A DNA stretch of 64,000 nt from an uncultured Oscillospiraceae bacterium (GCA_910578255.1 CAJTQM010000001.1:1-64000); one strand, 5' to 3'. Positions 33,759 to 42,032 are shown, counted from the first letter of the stretch. Notes: a model not told the origin generated them from the sequence alone. Made by a program: numbers and translations.

Positions 33759-34775
33759 TTATACCCCCTTAAAAAATCCGATTGGGTTGTCGGGCTGATT
33801 GTAAAGCGGCAGCGCTTTTTGCAGCTGTTTTTCCATGCCGCGCACCGCCGTTTCCGGCGACAGGATCCGCACCCCGTCTCCCAGAGCGAAAATCCACCCG
33901 TAAAATTGGGGGCTCAGCACCACCCGGGTATAGATTTCGAAGGTTTCGTCCTCTTTGGGAAAAACGGTGACATCCTTGCCGAATCGGTCCATCGCTACGC
34001 CGATGAGCCGGTTTTGAAAGCGCAGCTGGACCAGTTCTTCCTCTCCGCCGAACATGGAAAAAACCTTGCGGGTGTAATCGGCCGTATCCAGCTGCCGAAA
34101 CTGCTCGCCGCCTTCCCGGGGAAGCGCCAGAAGGGAGATATCGCTCATTTTGTCTACCCGGTAATGCTTTAAAATGCCCGCCTGAGAATCAAAACCCAGC
34201 ATATAGTAGTTTTCGTCTTCCCAGGCCAGGGCAAAGGGGCTGATCCGGTATTGGGCTCCGTCGTGCCGGAAGCGGCGCTTTTTTTCTACGGTGTATTCAA
34301 AATAGCGAAAGCCGATCTGCCGGTTTTGGCCGATTGCCGCGTGAATCTGGTCGATGTTGTAATAAACGCTTTCGTTCATTGTCTTGACCCGTCCTGCCAC
34401 GAAAACCTGACGCTGCAGCTGCTGCGCCTGGTAGACGCTGGTGAGGCTTTCCAGCTTTTTTATTAACTCCATAGATTTTTTGTAGGTGATAAATTTCGAC
34501 GCCTGCACACTGTCCACCAAAAGCTTCAACTCCGCCAGCTGGAACAGGCGGTTTGGCACATGGTAGCCTTTGCCTCTGACAAACTCCACGTCCAGCCCCA
34601 TTTGGCGAAGATGGGCCAGATCGTTATAAAGGCTTTTTCGTTCGCCGTCCAGCCCCTGCTGGGCCAGCAGCTGGGAAAGCTGGACCTGGCTGAGGTAGTG
34701 GTTTTCGTCGGTCTGTTTCAGCAAAAGCTGCGCCAGGTAGAGAATCCTTCTTTTCTGGTTGGACGATTTTGGCAT
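33759..34775 (-). CDS. WYL-domain transcriptional regulator
   Basis: A 338-residue regulator: N-terminal winged helix (about 8-75, LSQVQLSQLLAQQGL, SLYNDLAHL), then a WYL ligand-sensing domain (YYNIDQIHAAIGQNRQI, RISPFALAWEDENYYMLGFD, LKHYRVDKM) and a WYL C-terminal extension (VQLRFQNRLIGVAMDRFG). WYL domains bind nucleotides or single-stranded nucleic acid and often control stress or defence genes. Here the only tight neighbour is the DUF3795 gene. AAGGAAGG precedes ATG 34775. Confidence 0.92.
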   Translation of the reverse strand: MPKSSNQKRRILYLAQLLLKQTDENHYLSQVQLSQLLAQQGLDGERKSLYNDLAHLRQMGLDVEFVRGKGYHVPNRLFQLAELKLLVDSVQASKFITYKKSMELIKKLESLTSVYQAQQLQRQVFVAGRVKTMNESVYYNIDQIHAAIGQNRQIGFRYFEYTVEKKRRFRHDGAQYRISPFALAWEDENYYMLGFDSQAGILKHYRVDKMSDISLLALPREGGEQFRQLDTADYTRKVFSMFGGEEELVQLRFQNRLIGVAMDRFGKDVTVFPKEDETFEIYTRVVLSPQFYGWIFALGDGVRILSPETAVRGMEKQLQKALPLYNQPDNPIGFFKGV

Positions 34776-34808
34776 TCGGGCGCCTTCCTTCTTTTTGTTG
34801 TACCGGAT

Positions 34809-35744
34809 TTACCGGTTTTTGCCGCTTTCTTTTTTTGCGGCCAACCTTTCCCGTACCCGCTTTAACATCTCGTCATACCGCTCGGACCGGGCGTTGGGGA
34901 AAGCCTTGAGCAGACGAACCGGCATTTTTTCCTGCATGATTTTTTCGTATTCCAAAGAAAGCTGGGACAGCCGGGCTTTCTTCTCTTCGAGCGACTCGAA
35001 AAGGGCCTGTTTTCTCTGTTCGGCGTTTTGGACAAGTTCCTCCCCTTTGCTCTCAAGCCGGTCGCGCAACGCTTCCCGCCGCTGCTGGGCCTGCTCCTTC
35101 CACTGGGCGGAGGATTCCTTCACCTTTTCGCCGGTCTGGGCCAGCTTTAAGGCGCTTTGAGCCAGGCCGCCGCCGATCTCCTCCGAAAGCTGGAACATTA
35201 AGCCGCTGACCTCATCCAGCCTTTTCAGGCGGCGGTTCAGCTTCAGGATATTGGCTACCGTCACATAGAAATCGCACGCGAAGCACAAAAGGCAGACGCC
35301 GACCACAATCTCCCCGGCCAGAAGCGGGATCCAGCGGACAAACCGCACAATCGGCGGATGGATCAGATCCATCACCAGCACGCAGCCAAAGCCCCAGAGA
35401 ATGGAAAAACGCAGGCAGATGTAGCCGCCCAGATTAAACGGCTGGTCGGAATAGTCCCACCAGCTGGTGTGAAACACTTTTTTGAGTATGTATCCGGTGA
35501 TCCCCTCCAGCACGCTGGTTAAAATCATCGATCCCACAAACAGAAAAAACCAGTTTTCCTGAAGGGGGGTTAGGCAAAACACGACGATCACCATACCAAA
35601 ACCATAGATGGGGCAGACCGGACCTTTTAAAAATCCCCGGTTGACAAAATGGCCGGTGCTAAGGGTGTTAAAGATTACCTCGGCGCACCAGCCCAAAAAG
35701 GCGTAGATGACAAAAAACGCCAGATATTCGTAAAAAGAATACAT
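34809..35744 (-). CDS. CmpB-type putative ABC transporter permease (PF06541) with coiled-coil tail
   Basis: A 311-residue protein. The first 175 residues hold five to six membrane helices with the family sequence FLGWCAEVIFNTL, RGFLKGPVCPIYGFG and FGCVLVMDLIHP. Residues about 185-311 are a long charged helix (LKLNRRLKRLDEVS through RVRERLAAKKESG) predicted to form a coiled coil in the cytoplasm. The family is called a transporter permease in databases but has no proven role. GGGAG precedes ATG 35744. Confidence 0.82.
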   Translation of the reverse strand: MYSFYEYLAFFVIYAFLGWCAEVIFNTLSTGHFVNRGFLKGPVCPIYGFGMVIVVFCLTPLQENWFFLFVGSMILTSVLEGITGYILKKVFHTSWWDYSDQPFNLGGYICLRFSILWGFGCVLVMDLIHPPIVRFVRWIPLLAGEIVVGVCLLCFACDFYVTVANILKLNRRLKRLDEVSGLMFQLSEEIGGGLAQSALKLAQTGEKVKESSAQWKEQAQQRREALRDRLESKGEELVQNAEQRKQALFESLEEKKARLSQLSLEYEKIMQEKMPVRLLKAFPNARSERYDEMLKRVRERLAAKKESGKNR

Positions 35745-35931
35745 AAAACTCCCTCTTTTTTATGGAATGCCCTTATTATAATGCACATTTAAAAGGACTG
35801 CAAGGGCTTTTGGCAGAAGGCAAAAAATGATCTCCGCCAGCCGGGGAAGAAACAGGCGGCACGGATCCAAAATGGTCCGCGCCGCCTGTTTTTGTTGCTG
35901 TTACAGCATTTTTACCATGCGAAAAAGTCCG
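35745..35931. other. Intergenic region
   Basis: GCGGCACGGATCC and GGTCCGCGCCGC-like complementary segments flank about 35850-35890, probably a terminator for the ECF gene running leftward. No ORF is supported. Confidence 0.35.
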
Positions 35932-36465
35932 TTATTTTTGGGGGATCAGCTTGGCTTTTTGCAGTACGATCACCACAACCGGAACCAGCACCAGCTGCAA
36001 AATAATGCCGGGGATGGCGCTTAACACGGCGCCGGATAAAAAGGCCGCCCAGGTAAAGGCACCGCCGTTTACGCCAAGGCAGATCATCATGGCGATTCCC
36101 CAGACAACGCGGCCGCCGATCATGGCGATCAGCAGGTCGGCGTAAAGGAAAAGCGGCTTTTTCGGCAGCTTTTTGTAGCAGATACCGGTAATCGCGCCGT
36201 AGGCCGCCAACTCAAAGGCCATGGCCACCGCGGTGGGGAAAATCGGGGGCATCCCCAATGTCAGAGAGCGAAGCAGCGGCGCTACCAATCCCACACTCAG
36301 GCCGTAGGGCCATCCGCAGACAAAGCCGCACAGCAGCACCGGCAGATGCATCGGCAAAAGCATGCTGCCGATCTCCGGGATCTGGCCGGTCAAAAAGGGC
36401 AAAAGATAGCAAAGGGCCAGAAACAGCGCTGCCAGAATCATTTTTTTGGTGGACTGATTTTTCAT
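35932..36465 (-). CDS. ECF transporter S component (substrate-binding membrane subunit)
   Basis: A 177-residue protein with five to six transmembrane helices, beginning MKNQSTKKMILAALFLALCYLLPFL. The pattern of a basic N-terminus, IPEIGSMLLPMHLPVLLCGFVCG and an ALA-rich first helix is typical of ECF S components. Vitamin specificity is not readable from sequence. No ECF ATPases or T subunit are near, so it must be group II, sharing a common energising module. AGGAGGG precedes ATG 36465. Two hairpins lie just upstream (36497-36561). Confidence 0.82.
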   Translation of the reverse strand: MKNQSTKKMILAALFLALCYLLPFLTGQIPEIGSMLLPMHLPVLLCGFVCGWPYGLSVGLVAPLLRSLTLGMPPIFPTAVAMAFELAAYGAITGICYKKLPKKPLFLYADLLIAMIGGRVVWGIAMMICLGVNGGAFTWAAFLSGAVLSAIPGIILQLVLVPVVVIVLQKAKLIPQK

Positions 36466-36496
36466 ATGTACCCTCCTTCTGGAAACGACAAAGCAA

Positions 36497-36561
36497 TGGC
36501 CGGGATCTGCCCGGCCAGGGTGAAACCGACAAAGAGAAGGGGGAACCGGAAAGGTTCTCCC
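36497..36561 (-). other. Two consecutive hairpins ahead of the ECF S-component gene
   Basis: Hairpin one, TGGCCGGG/CCCGGCCA (36497-36517), has a 5-base loop. Hairpin two, GGGGGAACC/GGTTCTCCC (36539-36561), has nine pairs with one G-U. They stand in the 104 bases between the DUF1858 stop and the S-component start. Neither has a U tract on the minus strand, so they may be RNA-stability or riboswitch elements rather than terminators. No known vitamin riboswitch core was recognised. Confidence 0.5.
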
Positions 36562-36569
36562 CAAAGCCA

Positions 36570-36773
36570 TTACGCTTGCTCGGACAGATATTCGTTGATT
36601 TTTTGGACCAGCTCGTCCACATCCGCGCCGTGAACCGCACAGGCCTCCTCCAGACTCTCCATCGCGGAGGCCGGGCAGCCGACGCAGTGCATCCCCATTT
36701 CAAACAGGAAGCGGGCGGTGTTTTGATCGTTTGCCAGCAAATCGCCGATCAGGGTGTTTTTTGTTACGGTCAT
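36570..36773 (-). CDS. DUF1858 domain protein
   Basis: A 67-residue protein: MTVTKNTLIGDLLAN, FLFEMGMHCVGCPASAMESLEEACAVHG, ending VDELVQKINEYL. The GMHCxGCP..SLEEACxxHG motif is the DUF1858 (ScdA/RIC N-terminal-like) domain, which has been linked to Fe-S repair and redox sensing through its two cysteines. AGGAGGAG precedes ATG 36773. Upstream of the ECF S-component gene, probably cotranscribed. Confidence 0.9.
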   Translation of the reverse strand: MTVTKNTLIGDLLANDQNTARFLFEMGMHCVGCPASAMESLEEACAVHGADVDELVQKINEYLSEQA

Positions 36774-36917
36774 CGAAAACTCCTCCTAACTGATTGATGA
36801 TAAAATTATACCCGTTTTGCCGCCGTTTAGCAATACCGGCGGTTTTGCCGCTCTTTTCGGGGAGAGAAAGGGCGGACAATACGTTGTCCTCGCCTTGCCA
36901 GACCGGTGGAAATGTGA

Positions 36918-37000
36918 TAGAATAACCACAGAAGCGGCTATTGTACCGAATTTCTGTGGCCGCTTTATGGGTATGGCCGATTCCGCCATGAAGGCAAGGC
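36918..37000. repeat. Dispersed hairpin repeat, copy 1
   Basis: Diverged copy of the unit that occurs twice in tandem at 46315-46500. Shared elements in order: TAGAATAAC-ACAGAA-CG, then TAC..GA.TTTCT.TGGCCG, then ATGGCC.ATTC..CCAT. Here CCACAGAAGCGGC can pair with GCCGCTT and TTCTGTGG downstream. Non-coding; lies immediately upstream of the leader ORF at 37049. Confidence 0.6.
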
Positions 37001-37048
37001 CGTACAGGATATCATAACCCGAAATTTTTTATAAAGGAGAACGAGTGG

Positions 37049-37105
37049 ATGTTAAGAGCATTTGAGTCGGTGATCGCAGCAAACCGGGAGGCTTATGCGA
37101 ACTGA
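37049..37105 (+). CDS. 18-codon leader ORF upstream of the RNHCP gene
   Basis: ATAAAGGAGAACGAGTGG precedes an ATG at 37049 and the frame reads M-LRAFESVIAANREAYAN, stopping at 37103-37105. It is too short for standard gene calling. The last codons overlap the GGGAGG segment (37086-37091) that competes with the downstream ribosome binding site, so translation of this ORF would be coupled to RNHCP expression. Conservation of the peptide is not known. See the attenuator finding. Confidence 0.55.
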   Translation: MLRAFESVIAANREAYAN

Positions 37106-37150
37106 TTTTTGCAAAACCTCCCATAGAAGATTTTTTTAAATTTCGGGAGG
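37086..37150 (+). promoter_or_regulatory. Predicted translational attenuator controlling the RNHCP gene
   Basis: CCTCCC (37117-37122) can pair with either GGGAGG at 37086-37091 in the leader ORF or GGGAGG at 37145-37150, the ribosome site of the RNHCP gene. The first hairpin is reinforced by TGCGAA/TTTGCA (37096-37101/37108-37113). The two structures are mutually exclusive. Confidence 0.6.
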
Positions 37151-37158
37151 ACTTTTTC

Positions 37159-37566
37159 GTGAACCAACCAGCTAAGAAAGAAGACAAAAGCGATTTTGGA
37201 GCAAAGGAGTTTGTCTGCAAGGTGTGCGGCGCGCTTGTCGGCCCCGTTTTTGACGGAGGCCGCCAGCGCAATCATTGTCCGGTATGCCTGTCCAGCATCC
37301 ATCTGGACGACTTACCGGGGGACCGGTCGGCTGGTTGCGGCGGCATTATGGACCCGGTGGGCGTATGGGTGCGCAAAAACGGCGAATGGGCGATCATCCA
37401 CCGATGCCGCCGGTGCGGCGTTTTCCATTCCAATCGCGTCGCCGCTGACGACAATCCGTTAAAGCTGATGTCTATCGCGGTAAAACCGCTGGCCTCTCCG
37501 CCTTTTCCAATGGAGCGAATGGAGGAAATGGCAAGAGGAGAACAACTTTTGCCCAAAGAAAAATAG
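37159..37566 (+). CDS. RNHCP domain protein
   Basis: A 135-residue zinc-ribbon-like protein: VCKVCGALV, GGRQRNHCPVCLSSIHLD, GCGGIMDPVGVWVRKNGEW and IIHRCRRCGVFHSNR. The NHCP and paired CxxC motifs define the RNHCP family, whose function is unknown to me; it resembles a nucleic-acid-binding or ribosome-associated zinc protein. GTG 37159 follows GGGAGG (37145-37150). Preceded by an 18-codon ORF and competing hairpins. Ends at a strong terminator. Confidence 0.88.
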   Translation: MNQPAKKEDKSDFGAKEFVCKVCGALVGPVFDGGRQRNHCPVCLSSIHLDDLPGDRSAGCGGIMDPVGVWVRKNGEWAIIHRCRRCGVFHSNRVAADDNPLKLMSIAVKPLASPPFPMERMEEMARGEQLLPKEK

Positions 37567-37581
37567 GAGGGATTTTTCCCC

Positions 37582-37618
37582 AAAAAAAGCCGGCTATTTT
37601 TATAGCCGGCTTTTTTTG
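37582..37618. terminator. Terminator between RNHCP and aspA
   Basis: GCCGGCTA and TAGCCGGC with A7 before and T7 after, a perfect short stem serving both convergent genes. Confidence 0.9.
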
Positions 37619-37648
37619 TCCTCTATGTATAAGGGTATAAGGGGAAAA

Positions 37649-39019
37649 TCAGGTCATGGCATAAGGATCCAGCAGCTTATTGATCTCCTCTTCGGTCAGC
37701 AGATTGCGGCCTAACAGCACATCCTTAACCGATTCCCCGGTACGGATAGCTGTTTTGGCGATATCCGCCGCCACCGAATAGCCTACCCGCGGGCAGATGG
37801 CGGTGATGATGCCCACGCTGTGGTCTACCAGTTCTTTACAATGGGCCTCGTTGGCGGTGATGTCGCAGATGCAGTTGTCGGTAAAGGTCTGGATTCCGCC
37901 GGTGAGGGTGTTGATGGATTCGAACAGCTTATAGAAAATGACCGGCTCAAAGGCGTTGAGTTCCAGCTGGCCCGCCTCTGCCGCCATGGTGACGGTTACG
38001 TCGTTGCCGATGATGTTAAAGGCCACCTGGCTCATCACCTCGGGGATGACCGGGTTTACCTTACCGGGCATAATCGAGGAGCCGTTCTGCTTGGGCGGCA
38101 GGTTGATCTCGTGGAAGCCGGTACGGGGGCCTGAGGACATCATCCGCAGGTCGTTGGAGATTTTCGACAGGTTCACCGCGCAGGTCTTCATGGTAGCCGA
38201 AGCGGTGACAAAGCAGTCCAGATTCTGGGTGGAGTCGATCAGGTTTTTCGCCTGGCGCAGATCCAGCCCGGTAACGGTGGACAGATTGGACACGATGGCG
38301 CTGACATAGCTTTCGTCGGCGTTGATACAGGTGCCGATGGCGGTGCCGCCCATGTTGACATACATTAACTCATCGGTAATATGGGTCATGCGGCCCAGAT
38401 CCCGTTCCACTACCGCCCGGTAAGCGCCGAATTCCTGGCCCAGCCGAATCGGCACCGCGTCCTGCATCTGGGTGCGGCCCATTTTTAAGATGTGGTCAAA
38501 TTCCTTTTCCTTTTTGCGCAGAGCGCCGATTAACCGGGTCAGCTGGAAGTTTGCCCCCTGCAAAAGCTTGATGGCAGTGATTTTGCCTGCGGTGGGGATT
38601 ACGTCGTTGGTGGACTGGGACATATTGACATGGTCGTTGGGGTGAACGATGCTGTAATCGCCCTTTTCGCCGCCTAAAATTTCAATGGCCCGATTGGCAA
38701 TCACCTCGTTGGCGTTCATGTTAAAGGAGGTTCCGGCGCCGCCCTGAATCGAGTCGGTGACAAAGGCGTCGTGCAATTTTCCCGCGAGAATTTCGTCGCA
38801 GGCCTCTACAATCGCGTCCTTGATTTTCTCCGGCAACTCACCGGTCTGGCAGTTGGTGATGGCCGCCGCCTTTTTCACCGCGGCCAGAGAGCGGATAAAT
38901 TCCGGCTGTGCCCGCCGACCGGTGATGTTGAAGTTTTCATAGGCGCGCAACGTCTGTAAGCCGTAATACGCGTCCTTTTCAATTTCTTTGCTTCCAATTA
39001 AATCGGTTTCCACACGCAT
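37649..39019 (-). CDS. aspA: Aspartate ammonia-lyase
   Basis: A 456-residue enzyme of the fumarase/aspartase superfamily that deaminates aspartate to fumarate and ammonia. The signature GSSIMPGKVNP is present near residue 316, with TSFNMNANEV, HPNDHVNMSQSTND and KMGRTQMQDAVP matching AspA closely. AATSFNMNANE-type sequence rather than SSTMPHKRNP-type rules out argininosuccinate lyase. It would feed fumarate respiration or amino acid fermentation. A promoter lies at 39155-39183, giving a leader of about 130 bases. Confidence 0.96.
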   Translation of the reverse strand: MRVETDLIGSKEIEKDAYYGLQTLRAYENFNITGRRAQPEFIRSLAAVKKAAAITNCQTGELPEKIKDAIVEACDEILAGKLHDAFVTDSIQGGAGTSFNMNANEVIANRAIEILGGEKGDYSIVHPNDHVNMSQSTNDVIPTAGKITAIKLLQGANFQLTRLIGALRKKEKEFDHILKMGRTQMQDAVPIRLGQEFGAYRAVVERDLGRMTHITDELMYVNMGGTAIGTCINADESYVSAIVSNLSTVTGLDLRQAKNLIDSTQNLDCFVTASATMKTCAVNLSKISNDLRMMSSGPRTGFHEINLPPKQNGSSIMPGKVNPVIPEVMSQVAFNIIGNDVTVTMAAEAGQLELNAFEPVIFYKLFESINTLTGGIQTFTDNCICDITANEAHCKELVDHSVGIITAICPRVGYSVAADIAKTAIRTGESVKDVLLGRNLLTEEEINKLLDPYAMT

Positions 39020-39154
39020 GGTTTTTCCTCCCGCAAAAAAGATGTCTTATTTGTTGACAAAAACGGCTTTTTCCAATGGATCGAAGAGATCCGCCGGTAA
39101 AGCAGAATTCTTTGCGCCCTTGTATAAAAGACGCAATTCCTGCATCTTTTACAA

Positions 39155-39183
39155 ATTATAGACCGGGAACTGGAAAAATGCAA
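39155..39183 (-). promoter_or_regulatory. Promoter of aspA
   Basis: Minus-strand TTGCAT (39183-39178), 17-base spacer and TATAAT (39160-39155). Confidence 0.7.
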
Positions 39184-39263
39184 GAAAAAAATGAAAGTTT
39201 TCCGTTTTTTTGCAGGGCCAAAAGAAAAGCCGGACTGGGGATGGATTCCAAAGCGGCCGCGCA

Positions 39264-39755
39264 TCAGCGGAAAAACCGCGCAAAGACGGCTATTTTGTAA
39301 TCTTCTTCGGGAAATATACCAATTGTATCGAATCCTGCCGAAGTGTAGAACCGGCGCAGGGTGTCGTTGCCCGCCCAGCAGTCCAGGTACAGGTCCTTTT
39401 TTGCCGCTTCGGCCAGCCGGGAAGCAAACCGGACCAGCGTCCGCCCCTCTCCTTTTCCCTGGCGGGCGGGGTGCAGCGCCACCCGGTACAGATACCATTG
39501 GCCGCCGGGCTTCGCATCGCCGGGCAGCCAATGGGCGGATTCCAAGGGCCTTAGCGAAAAGGTCCCGGCCAAAGCGCCGCCGCCCCAGGCGGACCAGACC
39601 CGCCCCCCGGTGATTTCCCGGCGGATCTCCTCCGGGTCCCAGGGGGTTTCCCATTGGCGGATTCCCCGCCGGTGCAGATCTGCCGTCGCCTCATTTAACA
39701 GTTCTGTGAGGGCGCAGGCGTCTGAAAATACTGCTTTTTGGATGGAAAGGTCCAT
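39264..39755 (-). CDS. GNAT-family N-acetyltransferase
   Basis: A 163-residue acetyltransferase beginning MDLSIQKAVFSDACALTELLNEAT. The acetyl-CoA motif A reads LYRVALHPARQGKGEGRTLV, with RQGKGEG replacing the usual RGxGxG/A, and motif B has LDCWAGNDTLRRFYTSAGF. Substrate unknown. AAAGGAGG fixes ATG 39755; a longer reading from 39776 starts inside the ribosome site region and is rejected. Confidence 0.88.
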   Translation of the reverse strand: MDLSIQKAVFSDACALTELLNEATADLHRRGIRQWETPWDPEEIRREITGGRVWSAWGGGALAGTFSLRPLESAHWLPGDAKPGGQWYLYRVALHPARQGKGEGRTLVRFASRLAEAAKKDLYLDCWAGNDTLRRFYTSAGFDTIGIFPEEDYKIAVFARFFR

Positions 39756-39790
39756 AGCTTGCCTCCTTTGCCGCATATGAGCGGAAGGGA

Positions 39791-40309
39791 TTAAAGTTCG
39801 TCGTAAGAAACCAGTTCCTTTAAAGGAATACGGGTCTTCTGGTGGCGTTCTGGATCGGCAAGGGGCTTATCGGCGTATCCAACAGCCAGAATATTGACCG
39901 GCTCCAGATGGTCGGGAAGCTGGAACTCCTGACGCAGAACGTCCGGTTTAAAATAGCAGATCCATACGCTGCCCAATCCCAGTTCTGTGGCCTGCAGCAT
40001 CATGTGGTCGGTCAGAATAGAAGCGTCGATATCCCCCGTCTGTTTTTGGTCATAGGAACGCACCCACGCCTTATTGCGGTCGGCGCAGACGATCACCGCT
40101 AAAGGCGCGCCGTAAATATTGGCGGCTTTGCCGATTTTTGTAAGGCCGTTCTCGCTTTGAACGGCGATCAGATGGATCGGCTGAAGGTTTGCGGCGGTAG
40201 GGGCGACATGGGCCGCCTGTAAAATTTTCTCCAATTTCTCCGGCTCCACCTTTTTGTCCGAATAGCTGCGAACGGAGCAGCGCTGTTTTGCCATTGTGAT
40301 GAAATCCAT
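39791..40309 (-). CDS. Nitroreductase-family FMN oxidoreductase
   Basis: A 172-residue flavoprotein: RCSVRSYSDKKVEPEKLEKIL, then HVAPTAANLQP and, later, GDIDASILTDHMMLQATELGLGSVWICYF, the FMN-contact segments of the nitroreductase fold. It likely reduces nitroaromatics, quinones or azo compounds using NAD(P)H. Divergent from an HxlR regulator, the usual arrangement for redox- or aldehyde-sensed control. AAGGAGCTG precedes ATG 40309. Confidence 0.92.
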   Translation of the reverse strand: MDFITMAKQRCSVRSYSDKKVEPEKLEKILQAAHVAPTAANLQPIHLIAVQSENGLTKIGKAANIYGAPLAVIVCADRNKAWVRSYDQKQTGDIDASILTDHMMLQATELGLGSVWICYFKPDVLRQEFQLPDHLEPVNILAVGYADKPLADPERHQKTRIPLKELVSYDEL

Positions 40310-40462
40310 CCTGTTCAGCTCCTTGATTTTATTTTTTTGTGGTTTATAATAAATGTATCCTTTATCAAAAACCGCTGATTTTATTCTAGCAAGCTTTCGG
40401 TATATCCGCAAGATTGCACTTTTGGGGTAGATACTTTCCAAAAGAATAGGGGGCAAAACGCG

Positions 40463-40840
40463 ATGGAGAGAAAGCCTGTATGTGAAAAAGCAAGATTCGA
40501 TTGCCCGGTGGAAGCCGCGCTTTCTTTTATCGGCGGAAAATATAAACCGCTTATTCTATGGTATTTGAAGGAAAACGCGCTGTACTATATGCAGCTGCAG
40601 CGCCTGATTCCAAAAGCGACGCCCAAAATGCTTTCCCAGCAGCTTCACAGCCTGGAAAGCTGCGGAATGGTCCGCCGGGAGGTAATCCCGGAAAAGCCGC
40701 CGAGAACCAGGTATTCTCTTACGCCGTTTGGACAAAGCGTGATCCCGGTAATCGACGCGATGTGCGATTGGGGGGCGCTTTATATGAATCAGCAGCTTGG
40801 CCGGTCCCCCTGCGGACGGGCTGTACTGCGGAAAAAATAG
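40463..40840 (+). CDS. HxlR-family transcriptional regulator
   Basis: A 125-residue winged-helix regulator: CPVEAALSFIGGKYKPLILWYL, then LQRLIPKATPKMLSQQLHSLESCGMV and TRYSLTPFG, the HxlR signature. Cys14 before Pro-Val corresponds to the redox cysteine of HypR/QorR/YodB-like proteins. It is divergent from the nitroreductase gene with 153 bases between starts, so it most likely controls that gene and itself. Confidence 0.92.
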   Translation: MERKPVCEKARFDCPVEAALSFIGGKYKPLILWYLKENALYYMQLQRLIPKATPKMLSQQLHSLESCGMVRREVIPEKPPRTRYSLTPFGQSVIPVIDAMCDWGALYMNQQLGRSPCGRAVLRKK

Positions 40841-40886
40841 CCTTGCGGACGAACGTATAGGGTCAGACAAGAAAGGGGGCAGGCGA

Positions 40887-41348
40887 ATGGAAATTCGCAG
40901 ATACGATCCGGTGAATCTGCCGGAGATTTACCGGCTGTTTTACGATACGGTCCACCAGGTCAACCGAGCGGACTACACCCAGGCCCAGGTGGACGCCTGG
41001 GCCCCGGCGGAAATGGACCGCGCCCGGTGGGAAACCTCGCTGGCGGCTCACGAAACCTGGGTCGCGTGGGAGGGCGGCGAAATTGCCGGCTTCGGCGATT
41101 TGGGGGAGGAGGGCTACCTGGACCGGCTGTATGTGCAAAAGGATTTTTTGCGCCGGGGGGTCGCCTCCGCGATTTTGGACCGTCTGGAACAGTCGGCCTT
41201 ACGGCAGAGATGCCGGCGCATGTATACCGAGGCGTCCATTACTGCCCGGCCATTTTTTGAGCGCCGGGGATACCAGGTGGTGAAAAAGCAGGAAAAACCC
41301 CTGCGCGGTCAGGTGTTTATCAATTTCGTCATGGAAAAAATACTGTAG
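40887..41348 (+). CDS. GNAT-family N-acetyltransferase
   Basis: A 153-residue protein: MEIRRYDPVNLPEIYRLFYDTVH at the start, LDRLYVQKDFLRRGVASAILDRLE (motif A, RRGVAS) and TEASITARPFFERRGY (motif B). The WVAWEGGEIAGFGDL strand pair is typical of the YjcF/PhnO-like subgroup. AAGGGGG precedes ATG 40887. It lies 46 bases after the HxlR gene and 26 before the cyclophilin gene; these three may be cotranscribed. Confidence 0.9.
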   Translation: MEIRRYDPVNLPEIYRLFYDTVHQVNRADYTQAQVDAWAPAEMDRARWETSLAAHETWVAWEGGEIAGFGDLGEEGYLDRLYVQKDFLRRGVASAILDRLEQSALRQRCRRMYTEASITARPFFERRGYQVVKKQEKPLRGQVFINFVMEKIL

Positions 41349-41374
41349 GAATAGAACAAAGGAGGAATTTGCCC

Positions 41375-41893
41375 ATGAAAAACCCAGTTGTAACAATTCA
41401 AATGGAAAACGGCAACCAGATGAAGGTGGAATTGTATCCGGAAATTGCGCCGAACACGGTGAAGAATTTTGTCTCCCTTGTAAAAAAGGGATTCTATGAC
41501 GGCGTGATCTTCCACCGGGTGATTCCCGGCTTTATGATCCAGGGCGGGGATCCGGAAGGGGTCGGGACCGGCGGTCCCGGCTACAGCATCAAAGGAGAGT
41601 TTGCGGCCAACGGCTTTCCCAACGATTTAAAGCACACAAAGGGCGTTATTTCCATGGCCCGGTCCTCCCGGCCGGACAGCGCTGGCAGCCAGTTCTTTAT
41701 CATGGTGGACGACGCGCCCCATTTAGACGGCAGCTATGCGGCTTTCGGCAAGGTGATTGAGGGCATTGAGGAGGCGGACCGGATCGTATCGGTCAAGCGG
41801 AATCTCTCGGACAAGCCGCTGGAGGATCAGCGGATGGCCAAGGTGACGGTGGAGACCTTCAGCGAGGAAGTCGGCGAGCCGGACACGCTGTAG
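41375..41893 (+). CDS. Cyclophilin-type peptidyl-prolyl cis-trans isomerase
   Basis: A 172-residue cytoplasmic PPIase (no signal peptide): IAPNTVKNFVSLVKKGFYDG, IFHRVIPGFMIQGGDP with the catalytic Arg, GVISMARSSRPDSAGSQFFIM and HLDGSYAAFGKV. All core cyclophilin residues are present. AAAGGAGG precedes ATG 41375. A damaged partial copy of the SARSSRPDSAGSQFFIM-HLDGS region is found at 42940-43023. Ends in a terminator at 41935-41974. Confidence 0.95.
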   Translation: MKNPVVTIQMENGNQMKVELYPEIAPNTVKNFVSLVKKGFYDGVIFHRVIPGFMIQGGDPEGVGTGGPGYSIKGEFAANGFPNDLKHTKGVISMARSSRPDSAGSQFFIMVDDAPHLDGSYAAFGKVIEGIEEADRIVSVKRNLSDKPLEDQRMAKVTVETFSEEVGEPDTL

Positions 41894-41932
41894 CGTATCC
41901 CTGGTAGCTGGAAAAAGGAAGCTTTTACAAAG

Positions 41933-41975
41933 GGTACGGTATAACTCGGTAAAATGGGTTATACCGTATTTTTTG
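41933..41975 (+). terminator. Terminator of the cyclophilin gene
   Basis: TACGGTATAAC (41935-41945) and GTTATACCGTA (41958-41968) pair perfectly over 11 bp; T6 follows. Confidence 0.9.
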
Positions 41976-42032
41976 TTATGATGCAAAGAAAAAGTCCTGT
42001 GGGTTTTGCGCATTTCTCTTTTCTAAAACTCC

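Noticed and set aside
36774..36917. CRISPR-like or phage attachment repeats near the RNHCP gene
   Set aside because: No regularly spaced direct repeats, spacers, integrase or tRNA is present.
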